A DNA stretch of 32,772 bases, taken from a bacterium (GTDB taxonomy: Bacteria > Methylomirabilota > Methylomirabilia > Methylomirabilales > 2-02-FULL-66-22). The notes under the pieces are model-generated. The model was given only the letters and a program-made list of their open reading frames with translations, searched no databases and had not been told where the DNA came from. Positions 1 to 8,762 of the stretch are shown in pieces (positions within the stretch are counted from its first letter, which is position 1; each line of letters starts with the position of its first letter). The stretch covers positions 1 through 32,772 of the forward strand of contig JAKPQH010000150.1 in assembly GCA_029580855.1 (NCBI GenBank), written 5' to 3'. The translations under genes and the position numbers were made by a program.

Positions 1-1151
1 CCGAGGAGATCGAACGCCGCCCCCGCCAGGTACGGCGCCAGCGCCGCGCCGAGCCCGAAACCGATGTTCTGCAACCCCAGCAAGAAACCCAGCCGCGGCC
101 CCTGCAGCCGGTCGGTCAAGAGGGCGGCGAAGACCGGCGAGACGCCGCCGTTGGCCAGGCCGATGGCGACGATGTGCGACCACAAGGTCGCCGTCTGCGA
201 CGGGTGACGGGTGACGAGTAAGCTGATATAGCCGATCGTAAAAAGGGCGCCGATCCACGCATAGGTCTTGGGCCGCCCGATGCGGTCCGATATCGCCCCG
301 GCGGCGAGCCCGCCCGGGATCGAAAGGAACGCACTCGTCGAGAAGAACGACGCGGCCGCAACGCGACTGAATCCGACGTCGACTAGATAGGCCACCTGAT
401 GTACCAGGATGGCGTATGTCGCCAGACCGCGCAGGCCGTTCGCGCCGAAGATGGCCCAATATCCGCGCGGAAAGCCGGGCCCGGAGAACCCGGCGCCGCG
501 GACGGCTCCCGCAATCGTTCCAGAGGCGGCGCCCGCCACTGGCGGAGCCCCGTCGGGTGCAAGCCCCACCTCCTCGGGCGTATCCCGCAGCACCAGCAGA
601 ACGAGCGGCAGGGACGTCGCGGCCACGAGGCAGCCGAACGCGACGTACGTATGCCGCCATCCGATGGCGCCGACGCCGAATTGGCTTAGCGCACCGAAGA
701 CCGCCGTGCCGAGCGGGACCGCGGCTTGGGCGATGCCGCTCGCCAAGCCGCGGTACCGGACGAACCAGCGCGAGATCAGGGCGTTGTTGGCGACGTAGGC
801 CAGCCCACCGGTGCACATCCCGCCCAGCACGCCATAGACGACATAAAGCTGCCAGACGTCGGTGAGGCAACCGGTCGCGATGAGCACCAGCGCCCAGCCC
901 GCGGTGCTTGCGGCGATGATGCGTTTCGGGCCCATCCGGTCCACCAGGATGCCGAGCGCCCAGCCGCCCAGGGCATAGAACGCCATGTGCAGCGAGAAGG
1001 CCGCCGATGTGGCGCTTCGGCTGGCCCCGAACTCCTCGATAAAGGGGAGCAGAAAGATGGAGAAGGACTGGCGCGGACCGATGGAGATGGCCCACACCGT
1101 GAGGATCGTGCCCGCGACGATCCAGCCGTAGAAGATGCGTCTGGTTGCCAA
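1..1151 (-). CDS. MFS transporter, oxalate/formate antiporter-like (C-terminus beyond window)
   Basis: An open frame runs without a stop from a TTG at 1151 to the left edge, giving about 383 residues. It begins with a short Arg-rich stretch, then a hydrophobic helix (FYGWIVAGTILTVW) and later ALGGWALGILVDRMGPKR, the helix 2-3 loop motif of major facilitator transporters. The last visible residues (APYLAGAAFDLLG) are typical of a late MFS helix. The TTG start is forced because an in-frame TGA lies five codons upstream; that TGA is the stop of the cytochrome gene. The 12-base gap to that gene suggests co-transcription. A monocarboxylate or organic-anion substrate would fit the family but cannot be read from the sequence. 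Confidence 0.8.
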   Translation of the reverse strand, partial: MATRRIFYGWIVAGTILTVWAISIGPRQSFSIFLLPFIEEFGASRSATSAAFSLHMAFYALGGWALGILVDRMGPKRIIAASTAGWALVLIATGCLTDVWQLYVVYGVLGGMCTGGLAYVANNALISRWFVRYRGLASGIAQAAVPLGTAVFGALSQFGVGAIGWRHTYVAFGCLVAATSLPLVLLVLRDTPEEVGLAPDGAPPVAGAASGTIAGAVRGAGFSGPGFPRGYWAIFGANGLRGLATYAILVHQVAYLVDVGFSRVAAASFFSTSAFLSIPGGLAAGAISDRIGRPKTYAWIGALFTIGYISLLVTRHPSQTATLWSHIVAIGLANGGVSPVFAALLTDRLQGPRLGFLLGLQNIGFGLGAALAPYLAGAAFDLL

Positions 1152-1163
1152 GTGGCGGCCCGA

Positions 1164-3239
1164 TCAGGACTTATGGCAGGAGTCGCACTTCTCCCCGTCC
1201 ATGACGCCGAAGGCCTTCTTGCCGTCATGGCAGGCGCCGCACTGCTTTCCCTCGCCCATGCTGTCCATCGAGAGCGTGTCGCCGCCCTTCTTCATCGCGA
1301 ACAGCTTCGGATGGCAGTCGGCGCACTTGGCGCCCCTGGCGAGATGCTTGGCGTGCTCGAACGTCACCTTCCCCGGCGAGCTGGGGTCGGACGGAAAGGC
1401 GATGGCCGGCGGACCGGAGGCCGCCGCCGCCTTTCCGGCGGCGGCGACCGGCTTGAAGTCGTGGCACTCGGCACAGGGCGGGCCCGGATGGTGCTGCGCT
1501 TTGTCCCCGTGGCAGGTCAGGCACCGGTCCCGCCCCTCGATCTTCCACACGTGCGGCGCATGGCACGCCACGCAACCGGCATCGCGGTGCGGCTGCTTCT
1601 TGTGGAGGCCGGCCAGCGCCGGATGGCAGGTGGCGCAGCCCGCCAGCGGTTTCAGTTGTTGCTCCTTGAGGTGGCACTCCCTGCACTGCATGGAGGCCAT
1701 CGGCACGCCCGAAGTGGCGATCCCGTGACAGCCGGCGCAGCTGGCCGGTTTCATCGGTCCCCCGGTGTGGCACGTGCCGCACAGGACTTCTGCGTGCTTC
1801 CCGCCCAGCTTCCAGGGGTGCGCAAAGGCGGCCGTGGCCTCCGGCTGGGCAAACCCACCGGCCTTGCGACGCTCCAGGAAATCGTGACAGGACGAGCAAT
1901 CGTTCCGGATCACGCGACCGTCCTTGCTCGCGTGTTTCCCGTCGTGACACCGGAAACACCCCGGGAACTCCTTGTGCCCGATATTTTCTGGATACGCCTT
2001 CCAGTTCACGCGCATGTACGGGAAGAAGTTTTGCGAGTAGACGCGCTGCACCTCGGCGATCGCGTCCCGCAGCGCCGCCTCGGACTCGGCAAGCACCTTC
2101 GGGTATGCCTTCGCGTAGAAATCCCGGATGTGCTGCTCGATGCCCCGCCGGGCCTCGTCCGCCGTGGCGTACGTCTTTGACATGGCCTCCACCGCCACCT
2201 TCTTCATGTAGGGCAAGGAGGTCGAGATCGTGCCGGCCTGGAAGGACGGATCCAGGGCCCGGCCCGGCGGCAGGTACCGGTGGCTGGGTCGGTTGTGGCA
2301 GTCCATGCAGTCCATCCGCCGCACTTCCGCGCTCTTGAGCGCCTCCGGCGACAACGGCTTCTCGGTGGAGGCGTACTCCACCGCCACGCCGTCGGGCCCC
2401 TCGGCCTTGACCCACGGAATCACCTGCCGGCGGTCGTCCGCTGCCGCGTAGTAGACCTTGTTGGCGATGTTCATGTGCCAGTGGATACCCTGGTTGATTC
2501 CGTGCTGCCCGCCGCCGCCGGTCTTGATCAGCAGGTCGATTTCTCGCCGGGTGTTCTTCTCATCCTCCGAGAAGTGGACCCGCGAGGCGAGTTGCTCCCC
2601 CCAGAACTTGGCCGGCCAGTGACACTGCTCGCAGATATCTTGCGACGGCCGCAAGTGACGAATGGGGGTGTGGATGGGCCGGGAGTATTTGTTGAACAAC
2701 ACGGAGTACACCTGGTAGGCGCCGTTGATCTTCGATTTCACGTACCACTCGGCCCCCGGTCCGATGTGGCACTGCACGCAGGCCACGCGGGCGTGGGCCG
2801 AGTTCTGGTAGGCCGTATACTCCGGCTCCATCACGGCATGGCACGTCATGCCGCAGAAGGTCACCGAGTCGGTGTAGTGATAGCTTTCGTATCCGCCCAC
2901 TGCGGATAGCCCAAGAAACACGATGATCGCGAGCATCGTGCCCGCCAGCGCCAGCCGATGCCGCGTGTTGTTCAGATCGAGCCGCGGCAGCTCCACCACC
3001 TGCGCTCCGCGCCGCAAGCGGAGGAACCGGAGGAGCGCACCGCCGAAGATCATTCCCACGCCCCCCAGCGTGATCCCGGGGAGAATCATGTACGTGATGA
3101 TGCCCACGTAAGGGTTCGGCGCGCCGGAGAGGAAATCGACGAACAGCAGGAAGATATTGACCAGAAAGCTCACAACGGCGACAACGACACCGATCAAGCT
3201 GATATAATTCCAGAACAACCCGCGCAGAGTGATCGCCAT
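1164..3239 (-). CDS. 16-haem cytochrome c with NapC/NirT-type membrane quinol dehydrogenase domain
   Basis: The 691-residue protein has three predicted membrane helices (about 10-36, 45-70, 97-117), then a NapC/NirT-like domain with a CX3CH site (C129-H134) and CX2CH sites at 154-158 and 203-207. I count fifteen CX2CH sites plus the CX3CH site. The last three lie in a c7-like tail (FEHAKH, CADCH, CGACH, CDSCH). NapC/NrfH relatives oxidise quinol in the inner membrane and pass electrons to periplasmic partners. Here the electron-carrying region is fused on, so the protein may replace a separate periplasmic cytochrome. The start ATG follows a GGAGGACGG ribosome-binding site. A good sigma70-type promoter lies at 3310-3338. 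The terminal acceptor is unknown. Confidence 0.93.
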   Translation of the reverse strand: MAITLRGLFWNYISLIGVVVAVVSFLVNIFLLFVDFLSGAPNPYVGIITYMILPGITLGGVGMIFGGALLRFLRLRRGAQVVELPRLDLNNTRHRLALAGTMLAIIVFLGLSAVGGYESYHYTDSVTFCGMTCHAVMEPEYTAYQNSAHARVACVQCHIGPGAEWYVKSKINGAYQVYSVLFNKYSRPIHTPIRHLRPSQDICEQCHWPAKFWGEQLASRVHFSEDEKNTRREIDLLIKTGGGGQHGINQGIHWHMNIANKVYYAAADDRRQVIPWVKAEGPDGVAVEYASTEKPLSPEALKSAEVRRMDCMDCHNRPSHRYLPPGRALDPSFQAGTISTSLPYMKKVAVEAMSKTYATADEARRGIEQHIRDFYAKAYPKVLAESEAALRDAIAEVQRVYSQNFFPYMRVNWKAYPENIGHKEFPGCFRCHDGKHASKDGRVIRNDCSSCHDFLERRKAGGFAQPEATAAFAHPWKLGGKHAEVLCGTCHTGGPMKPASCAGCHGIATSGVPMASMQCRECHLKEQQLKPLAGCATCHPALAGLHKKQPHRDAGCVACHAPHVWKIEGRDRCLTCHGDKAQHHPGPPCAECHDFKPVAAAGKAAAASGPPAIAFPSDPSSPGKVTFEHAKHLARGAKCADCHPKLFAMKKGGDTLSMDSMGEGKQCGACHDGKKAFGVMDGEKCDSCHKS

Positions 3240-3309
3240 GGGGTCCGTCCTCCGCGGAAGGGCCTTCGGGGGCGCTCACACGAGCTTCACGTGGATCGGC
3301 AGCCGGGGC

Positions 3310-3338
3310 ATCATATCGAACATCCACACCCCACGCAA
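3310..3338 (-). promoter_or_regulatory. Predicted sigma70 promoter of the 16-haem cytochrome gene
   Basis: On the minus strand TTGCGT (-35) and TATGAT (-10, five of six consensus bases) are separated by exactly 17 bases. Transcription would begin near 3303, about 64 bases before the cytochrome ATG. Confidence 0.55.
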
Positions 3339-3397
3339 GCCTGGGGTTTCGGACGGCGGGGCCGACTGAAACAAAAGTCGCAGACGGCTCCGGACGC

Positions 3398-3406
3398 TGA
3401 TATTAT
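3398..3406 (+). promoter_or_regulatory. Extended -10 promoter of the hemerythrin gene
   Basis: TGATATTAT is a TGn-extended -10 element with TATTAT matching five of six bases. The -35 region is poor, as is common for extended -10 promoters. It lies 55 bases before the hemerythrin start and diverges from the cytochrome promoter. Confidence 0.4.
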
Positions 3407-3460
3407 CGTGCCCTGAAATACGATCATCGCGCGAACCGACTGCACAGAGGGAGGCGCAAC

Positions 3461-4054
3461 ATGACCGACGAGAGGCACGACCACGGGCACCATCACGGGC
3501 ACGGCGGCACCCCGACGCAGATCCTGATGGAGGAGCACGAGCTGATCCTGGAAGCGCTGGACGCGCTGGAGAAGAAGGTGGCGGCCATGGGAGCGAGCCC
3601 GGCGGCCGATCGGTCCTACTTTGAAAAGGCGGTGACATTCCTGCGGGAATTTGCCGACAAGTGCCACCACGGCAAAGAGGAAAATCTTCTCTTCAAGCGG
3701 ATGACCGAGCGAGGCTTTCCGGCCGAGGGCGGCCCGATTGCCGTCATGCTCTCCGAGCACGAGGCCGGCCGCGGCTACATCCGGGGCATGGCCGACGGCG
3801 CGGCGAAGCTGGGCATCGACCCCGCGGCGGCCGGCCGGATCACGGAGAGTGCGCGCGGCTACATCGAACTGCTCCGTGCGCACATCGGGAAGGAGAACAA
3901 CGTCCTGTTCCCTATGGCGGACCGGGCCCTCACGCCCGACGATCAGACACGGCTGGCCGCGGAATTCGAACGATTCGAGGCCGAGGAAACCGGCGCCGGC
4001 GTCCACGAGGCCATGTTGAAGCTCCTGATCGAGCTCAAGGCGGGCGCGAGATAG
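3461..4054 (+). CDS. Hemerythrin-like HHE domain protein with His-rich N-terminus
   Basis: This 197-residue, probably cytoplasmic protein has a four-helix hemerythrin-like pattern. Likely iron ligands are H26 (EEHELI), H69/H70 with E73/E74 (CHHGKEENLLF), H100 (SEHE), and H141 with E145 (HIGKENN). Such proteins bind a diiron centre and sense or store O2 or NO, or handle iron. Residues 6-14 are almost all His and Gly, which could bind metal; this tail is not part of the usual fold. The ATG follows a GAGGGAGG ribosome-binding site at good spacing. It diverges from the multihaem cytochrome, which suggests a shared redox or nitrosative context, but that link is inference. Confidence 0.9.
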   Translation: MTDERHDHGHHHGHGGTPTQILMEEHELILEALDALEKKVAAMGASPAADRSYFEKAVTFLREFADKCHHGKEENLLFKRMTERGFPAEGGPIAVMLSEHEAGRGYIRGMADGAAKLGIDPAAAGRITESARGYIELLRAHIGKENNVLFPMADRALTPDDQTRLAAEFERFEAEETGAGVHEAMLKLLIELKAGAR

Positions 4055-4140
4055 ACGCGTCCCGTGCGGCCGCGGGCTGGCTGGCGCCCTGGACTGGATG
4101 CGGGAGCCTCCAGGCGGGATGCCACGCGACGAGTTTCCCC

Positions 4141-4169
4141 TTGACACGGCGCCTCGGGAAAGCGATTGT
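4141..4169 (+). promoter_or_regulatory. Possible promoter upstream of the transglutaminase-like gene
   Basis: A perfect TTGACA is followed after 17 bases by GATTGT, a weak -10 (three of six). It lies about 170 bases before the next gene. The -35 is convincing and the -10 is not. Confidence 0.25.
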
Positions 4170-4337
4170 GCAGCGGGGTTCGAGGAGAAAACGCGTGGCT
4201 CGGCTGGCGCCGGAGCCTCCTCGGCCACAAGACGATGTTGCGGTCGCTCCGTCACTGCCGACGCTCGCGCGACACCCCGGGGGTCGGACGTCCGCCGCAC
4301 GGCTGTGACCCCTGGATGACCTCCTCCATCCCGGACC

Positions 4338-5012
4338 ATGACTCGCACGCCCGCTCCAAGACGACACTTTCCCTCTCCTCCGGGCCGGACGGCTTTCCTG
4401 CCGAAGGAGTGGGCTATTGTCCAGAGGCTCCGCACGCCGCGGCAGGTCCAGCGGTTTCTGCGGGCCCTGCCGTACAATTGGGAGAAGAACGGCGAGACGC
4501 TCCGGACGTTCCGGGGCGTGGTCCGTCATTGGCAGGCGCATTGCCTGGAGGCGGCGCTCGCGGCGGCGACGATCCTGGAACAGCACGGGTACCCGCCCGT
4601 GCTCCTGGATTTCGAGTCCCAGGACAGGCTCGACCACGTCGCGTTTCTTTTCCGGTTCCGGGGACTCTACGGTACCGTCGCCCGATCCCGCGATGCGGGC
4701 CTCCACGGGCGCAAGCCTCTCTACCCGTCGCTGCGACAGCTGGTGATGAGCTACGTCGATCCGTACGTGGACGGTTCGGGGCGTATCTTGGGGTACGGCG
4801 TCCTGGACCTCAGGACGCTGCGCCACACCGACTGGCGCCTCTCCGCGAGAAACGTGTGGGCGGTGGAACGGGCGTTGATCGCGATGCCCCACACGAAGCT
4901 GGCGACGTCCGACCGCCGGTACGCGACGGTGCTCCGGCAATACCTCGCCTTCCGGAAGAAGCACCCCGACAGGCCCGCCACGTTCTACGCAAACCGCCAC
5001 GAATGGTTGTAA
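4338..5012 (+). CDS. Transglutaminase-like (papain-fold) domain protein of unknown function
   Basis: The protein has 224 residues, no signal peptide and no membrane helices. The central part contains a WQAHCLEAALAAA segment with a candidate nucleophilic Cys, followed about 30 residues later by DRLDHVAFLF with a candidate His. This Cys...His spacing and the surrounding text resemble bacterial transglutaminase-like domains, which act as peptidases or acyl-transferring enzymes. No strong ribosome-binding site precedes the ATG, so an alternative start is possible. It stands alone between the hemerythrin gene and a convergent DinB gene. Assignment rests on motif resemblance only. Confidence 0.65.
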   Translation: MTRTPAPRRHFPSPPGRTAFLPKEWAIVQRLRTPRQVQRFLRALPYNWEKNGETLRTFRGVVRHWQAHCLEAALAAATILEQHGYPPVLLDFESQDRLDHVAFLFRFRGLYGTVARSRDAGLHGRKPLYPSLRQLVMSYVDPYVDGSGRILGYGVLDLRTLRHTDWRLSARNVWAVERALIAMPHTKLATSDRRYATVLRQYLAFRKKHPDRPATFYANRHEWL

Positions 5013-5032
5013 CGCGGCCGGGGGGCCCATCG

Positions 5033-5051
5033 GCTGCGCGCGAGGCGCAGC
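5033..5051. terminator. Hairpin between convergent genes
   Basis: GCTGCGC and GCGCAGC form a perfect 7-bp stem with a 5-base loop in the 43-base gap between convergent genes. There is no T-tract on either side, so an intrinsic terminator is only possible. Confidence 0.35.
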
Positions 5052-5055
5052 GCGT

Positions 5056-5982
5056 TCAGCCGACCTGCTCCCGCAATGCGCGCAGCCGGGCGAGATGATT
5101 GGTGTCGTGCGCGACGTGCATCACCGCGTTGGCCGCGATACTGAAGTCCCCCCGCTTTGGGTGCAGACCGACCCGCTCCCAGGACTGCTGAGCCAAGGCG
5201 AAGAGCAGCGCGACGGTTTCGGCCCGGAAAGCCTGAAACTCCCGCAAGGCCACCGCCGGGTCGTCGTCGTTGTAGCGAAGCTTTGCCGCCAGCGCGTCCT
5301 GATCGATCATCCGCAGCTGGGGCCGGTCGTGATTGGCGATTTTCCCGTAGCGCTCCACGAAGAGCTGCTCGATATCCCGCAGGTGACAGAGGATCTCCAG
5401 CATCGACCATTTGTCGGATGCAGGTTTCCGCCGCACGACTTCGGCGGGGACCCCGCGGAAAATCGCCGCCACGGCCTTTGGCGTCTCCTGAAGCTTCGAC
5501 AACACATCCCAGCGCGTCTTGATGTGCTCGATCTGGACAAGATGCGCCTCGTCGTTGCCGAGCGCGTGTCGCTGCAGAACCGTTTCCAGCGACATAGGCC
5601 CCGCCGTCTCGTGCGTGCCGATGCGGGTCCACTGCGACTCCTTCACCGTCCTCAAGACCGCCAAGCATTCTCTCCGTGCAGCCCGCCAGTCACGCAACAC
5701 CTCCCCGAGATTCAACCGACGGTACTGCCGCTCCTGGGCCAAGACGTCGCCGTCCAGGTTCGGGAATGTCGGATTGTCCTTGGCCAGAATCTCCGTGTAG
5801 CGATGCAAATAGCCCAGTCGCTCCGCGTCCCGCATGTGGCAGACGATTTCATGGATGGACCACTTGCCGGGGGCGGGCCGCCACATCACGCGCTTCTTGG
5901 GCAGTCCCGCGAGCGCCGCCTTCAACCGATCCGGCGTCGACCGGACGACCGTCAGCAACCTGTCACGCTCCGCGTGTTCCAT
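5056..5982 (-). CDS. Tandem DinB-fold protein (two DinB/YfiT-like domains)
   Basis: The 308-residue protein consists of two DinB-like four-helix domains in tandem. Both carry the family's first-metal-ligand helix: WSIHEIVCHMRDAERL in the first and WSMLEILCHLRDIEQL in the second. Later His residues (NDEAHLVQIEH; VMHVAHDTNHL) would complete the metal sites. DinB-fold enzymes are metal-dependent thiol transferases or related hydrolases; the substrate here is unknown. The start is set at the ATG at 5982 because GGAGGAAGAG lies just upstream. A longer reading of the frame would add 22 residues without homology-like character. The repeated domain probably arose by internal duplication. Confidence 0.85.
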   Translation of the reverse strand: MEHAERDRLLTVVRSTPDRLKAALAGLPKKRVMWRPAPGKWSIHEIVCHMRDAERLGYLHRYTEILAKDNPTFPNLDGDVLAQERQYRRLNLGEVLRDWRAARRECLAVLRTVKESQWTRIGTHETAGPMSLETVLQRHALGNDEAHLVQIEHIKTRWDVLSKLQETPKAVAAIFRGVPAEVVRRKPASDKWSMLEILCHLRDIEQLFVERYGKIANHDRPQLRMIDQDALAAKLRYNDDDPAVALREFQAFRAETVALLFALAQQSWERVGLHPKRGDFSIAANAVMHVAHDTNHLARLRALREQVG

Positions 5983-6162
5983 CTCTCTTCCTCCGATCGC
6001 TCTGGATATGTCCGTGCCGGCGTACGCCGATCTGGGACTGTTCAACAAGGGCCGGACGCACGCCGGTCCCCGCTGCGGTGGACACCCCGCCCCCAGGCGG
6101 GCCCGAGGCTCACCGAATCCGGCCGGCGCCGCACCACACCCATCTGCGATGAGTGTCCGGCG

Positions 6163-6184
6163 GACGGGGCGTTTCCGCCCCGTC
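6163..6184 (-). terminator. GAAA-loop hairpin directly after the zinc-ribbon gene
   Basis: On the minus strand GACGGGGCG and CGCCCCGTC form a perfect 9-bp stem closed by a GAAA tetraloop, starting at the base after the stop codon. No T-tract follows. It may be a terminator or an mRNA-stabilising 3' hairpin. Confidence 0.5.
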
Positions 6185-7099
6185 TCATTGTCCGGGAAAC
6201 TTCAACGGCAATTCACGCTGGCGGGTGCTTGGAAGCGAAGGCGATTCACCGTGACGCGCTCGGTACACCCAGGCTTCCAGCCGCATGCGGGTAGCCAGGC
6301 TGGCCATCTGCCAGAGCGGCCGATGAACCGCGGAGCCCTCGATTTCCGCTTTGCGATAGGCGTCCGCCGCCCGTCGATATGCCGCGGTCAGCTGGGCCAC
6401 ATGAAACGCCAGAGCGTCTTCCGTCGTGTACACCGACAAGTCCTCCGCCATCTGGAGCAAGAGGTGCTGTTCGTACCCCAGACGCGCCGCCGGCTTGTCC
6501 CGAAACACTTCCGCGTGGATCTCCTGGAGACGGGCCAGGTTATTCGGGATCACGGGGTCCTTCTCCAGCATCCACGCGTACAGGGCAGGCAGATCCTCCA
6601 TCGACTGCGCGGGCGGCGGCAGCGGCTTGCCGAACGTCAGAAAACCTTCCACGCCGTTTCGGGTCTTCCCCGGCGCGTGGCCGCTTACGCCGTCGCCGGC
6701 CTCCGATCGTTCCGTGGGCGGCGGGGGTATCGGTGGAGCCGTGACCGCCGCATCGGCCTGCGCGGGATGCTTTTCCGATCCGACAGCGCTCGCAGCGGCC
6801 ACCTCGATCCGGGGTGTCGGCGGCGCCTGGGCGGCGACGGGTTTGTCGGCCTCGGTCCTGTCGGGGGTCACGCGGGTCACCGGTCCGGCGTCCGGATCCT
6901 CGGCATACAATTTCCGGAGAAGGTAGACATCGGGAGGCACCCGCGCACCCTGCAGGTATTCGCGCAGCGCAGAGGCGCCCTCGGGACGAAACACCATGTA
7001 ACAGAAGGGGCAGAACGTCGCGTCGGCCTTGACGTTTCGCTCACAACCCGGGCAGGTTCGAACCCGACTATTTCCGGCGCCAAAAAGCCGCAGTGCCAT
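6185..7099 (-). CDS. Zinc-ribbon protein with Pro-rich linker and helical C-terminal domain
   Basis: The 304-residue protein opens with a zinc ribbon: C16-x2-C19 and C30-x2-C33 (CPGC...CPFC). A Pro/Ala/Glu-rich linker covers roughly residues 70-150. The C-terminal 150 residues are predicted helical (SMEDLPALYAWMLEKDP, EDLSVYTTEDALAFHVAQL). No membrane segment or catalytic motif is visible. The start ATG follows AGAGG, and a predicted promoter lies 41 bases upstream. I do not recognise the C-terminal domain. The arrangement resembles an adaptor that tethers a helical module to a zinc-binding head, but no function can be assigned. Confidence 0.75.
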   Translation of the reverse strand: MALRLFGAGNSRVRTCPGCERNVKADATFCPFCYMVFRPEGASALREYLQGARVPPDVYLLRKLYAEDPDAGPVTRVTPDRTEADKPVAAQAPPTPRIEVAAASAVGSEKHPAQADAAVTAPPIPPPPTERSEAGDGVSGHAPGKTRNGVEGFLTFGKPLPPPAQSMEDLPALYAWMLEKDPVIPNNLARLQEIHAEVFRDKPAARLGYEQHLLLQMAEDLSVYTTEDALAFHVAQLTAAYRRAADAYRKAEIEGSAVHRPLWQMASLATRMRLEAWVYRARHGESPSLPSTRQRELPLKFPGQ

Positions 7100-7463
7100 C
7101 GCCTCTTCGACCGGCCTCCCCGAAAACGGACCTGGTCGAAAAATAGCACTGCATATGCCTTCCGTCAAACCAGTAAGTATCGAGACGGACGAAAGGGGGC
7201 CAGTTTCGGATTGAGCGCTGTTTCCCGGCAGGCGCCAGATCCGACGATATGCCGCCGCTGCCGTCGGAGTCGGGGGTGCGTGGCGGATGCACAGATGGCT
7301 TGACAGATCCGCAGGCCTGTGCCAAGGTGCCGCGGTTTCCGAAATCACCGCCGCCGGATGGCGCTGGATTCGTTTCGCGAAGAAACGGCGCGACGGGACC
7401 CCTCAGGTTCTCCCGCGGATCGCGTCTGCGACCGCGATCTGGCGGCGGCCCACGGCCTGAACC
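7100..7463. other. Divergent intergenic region, 364 bases
   Basis: This stretch separates the minus-strand zinc-ribbon gene from the plus-strand MFS gene. It holds the promoter at 7140-7168. I see no RNA gene, repeat or convincing plus-strand promoter in the rest. Confidence 0.6.
7140..7168 (-). promoter_or_regulatory. Predicted sigma70 promoter of the zinc-ribbon gene
   Basis: TTGACG (-35, five of six) and TATTTT (-10, four of six) are 17 bases apart on the minus strand. Transcription would start near 7133, about 34 bases before the ATG. Confidence 0.5.
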
Positions 7464-8762
7464 ATGAGCGACACCCAACCGCAGGGGCAGCCGCCCTTCA
7501 CGCTCGCGTCACTCACGTTCAGCGTCTACGTCCCGACCTTGCTTTTCTCCATCGGGCAAGGCGCCGTCCTGCCGATCGTCCCCCTGTACGCTCTGGAACT
7601 CGGCGCCTCGGCGGCGGTCGCCGGCTTCGTCGTCGGGATGCGCGGCGTGGGCCTGATGCTTTTCGACGTGCCGAGCGGCGTCGCGGTCTGCCGTTTCGGC
7701 GACAAGGGCGTCATGGTCCTCGGCACCGCCATGGTGGCCGTGGTTGCCATCGGCGCCTCGCTGAGCGCATCGGTGGTCGTGCTGGCCGTTCTCATGCTGG
7801 TCATGGGTGGAGGCTGGGCGTTTTGGCAGCTCGCGCGGTTGGCGTACGTCAGCGAGGTGGTCCCCCCCGAACAGCGCGGGCGCGCGCTCTCGCTGGTGGG
7901 CGGGGTCCACCGCCTGGGCCTGTTCCTCGGTCCGATCCTCGGCGGATTCCTCGGCAAGTCCTACGGCCTCGGATCGGCGTTCTACGCGCAAGCGGCCGTG
8001 GGCCTGGCGGCGTCGGCGCTGATGTTCATCGTGGTCCGGCAGGGCTCCGGCGCCGAGGACCCCGCGGGGCACGGCATCGGCGGACGGCTGGCGGAGACGG
8101 TCATCAAACACCGGAGCGTTTTCCTGACCGCGGGTACCGCCGTGATCGCCCTGCAGGTGCTGCGGCAGGGTCGCCAGGTCTTCTTGCCGCTCTGGGGCCA
8201 CGCCATCGGTCTGGACATCGCCCAGATCGGCCTGGTGTTCGGGCTCTCCTCCTTCGTGGATGCCGGACTGTTCTATCCCAGCGGCTGCGTCATGGACCGG
8301 TGGGGCCGGAAATGGGCAAGCGTGCCGAGTCTGCTCACGCTGGCGCTCGGGCTCCTGATCCTCCCGGCAACCAGCGAGGTGTACGGGTATGCGCTGGTGG
8401 CTATGGTGACGGGGATCGGCAACGGTTTCGGGGCGGGGATCGTGCAGGTCCTCGGTGCGGACTTCACGCCGGCGGCGAAGCGAGGCGAGTTTCTCGGCGT
8501 CTGGCGACTGATCGGGGATGTGGGAAACGCCGGCGGCCCCTTTGTGGTGAGCATCGTGGTCGGGGTCGCCAGTCTCGGCCTGGCCTCGGTCTGCACCGGT
8601 GCGCTCGGCCTGGCCGGGGCCCTGATCATGTGGCTGCTGGTCCCCGAAACACTTGTGCGCGGGAGGACCCCGCCGAGCGGAAGACCGTCGCCCCACCGGG
8701 CCGCCCACGATCCGCAACATCGTGGACGGCCGCGTGGCTCCGACCCGGGTCACAGCACCTGA
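7464..8762 (+). CDS. MFS transporter
   Basis: This 432-residue membrane protein has the layout of a 12-helix major facilitator transporter. The N-terminal half carries a helix 2-3 loop signature (FDVPSGVAVCRFGDKGVMVLG), and the C-terminal half repeats it (GCVMDRWGRKWASV). The loop AYVSEVVPPEQRGRALSLVGG is typical of drug/sugar MFS efflux members. The last 30 or so residues are polar, rich in Arg/Pro/His, and overlap the 3' end of the convergent clpS-like gene by 13 bases. No clear ribosome-binding site precedes the ATG. The substrate is unknown. Confidence 0.88.
   Translation: MSDTQPQGQPPFTLASLTFSVYVPTLLFSIGQGAVLPIVPLYALELGASAAVAGFVVGMRGVGLMLFDVPSGVAVCRFGDKGVMVLGTAMVAVVAIGASLSASVVVLAVLMLVMGGGWAFWQLARLAYVSEVVPPEQRGRALSLVGGVHRLGLFLGPILGGFLGKSYGLGSAFYAQAAVGLAASALMFIVVRQGSGAEDPAGHGIGGRLAETVIKHRSVFLTAGTAVIALQVLRQGRQVFLPLWGHAIGLDIAQIGLVFGLSSFVDAGLFYPSGCVMDRWGRKWASVPSLLTLALGLLILPATSEVYGYALVAMVTGIGNGFGAGIVQVLGADFTPAAKRGEFLGVWRLIGDVGNAGGPFVVSIVVGVASLGLASVCTGALGLAGALIMWLLVPETLVRGRTPPSGRPSPHRAAHDPQHRGRPRGSDPGHST

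Noticed and set aside
726..2180. Plus-strand open frame of 484 codons
   Set aside because: It is antisense to the MFS gene and the multihaem cytochrome.
7053..7067. tRNA-like GGTTCGAACCC
   Set aside because: It lies inside the zinc-ribbon coding region at the CPGC motif, and no acceptor or anticodon arms surround it.
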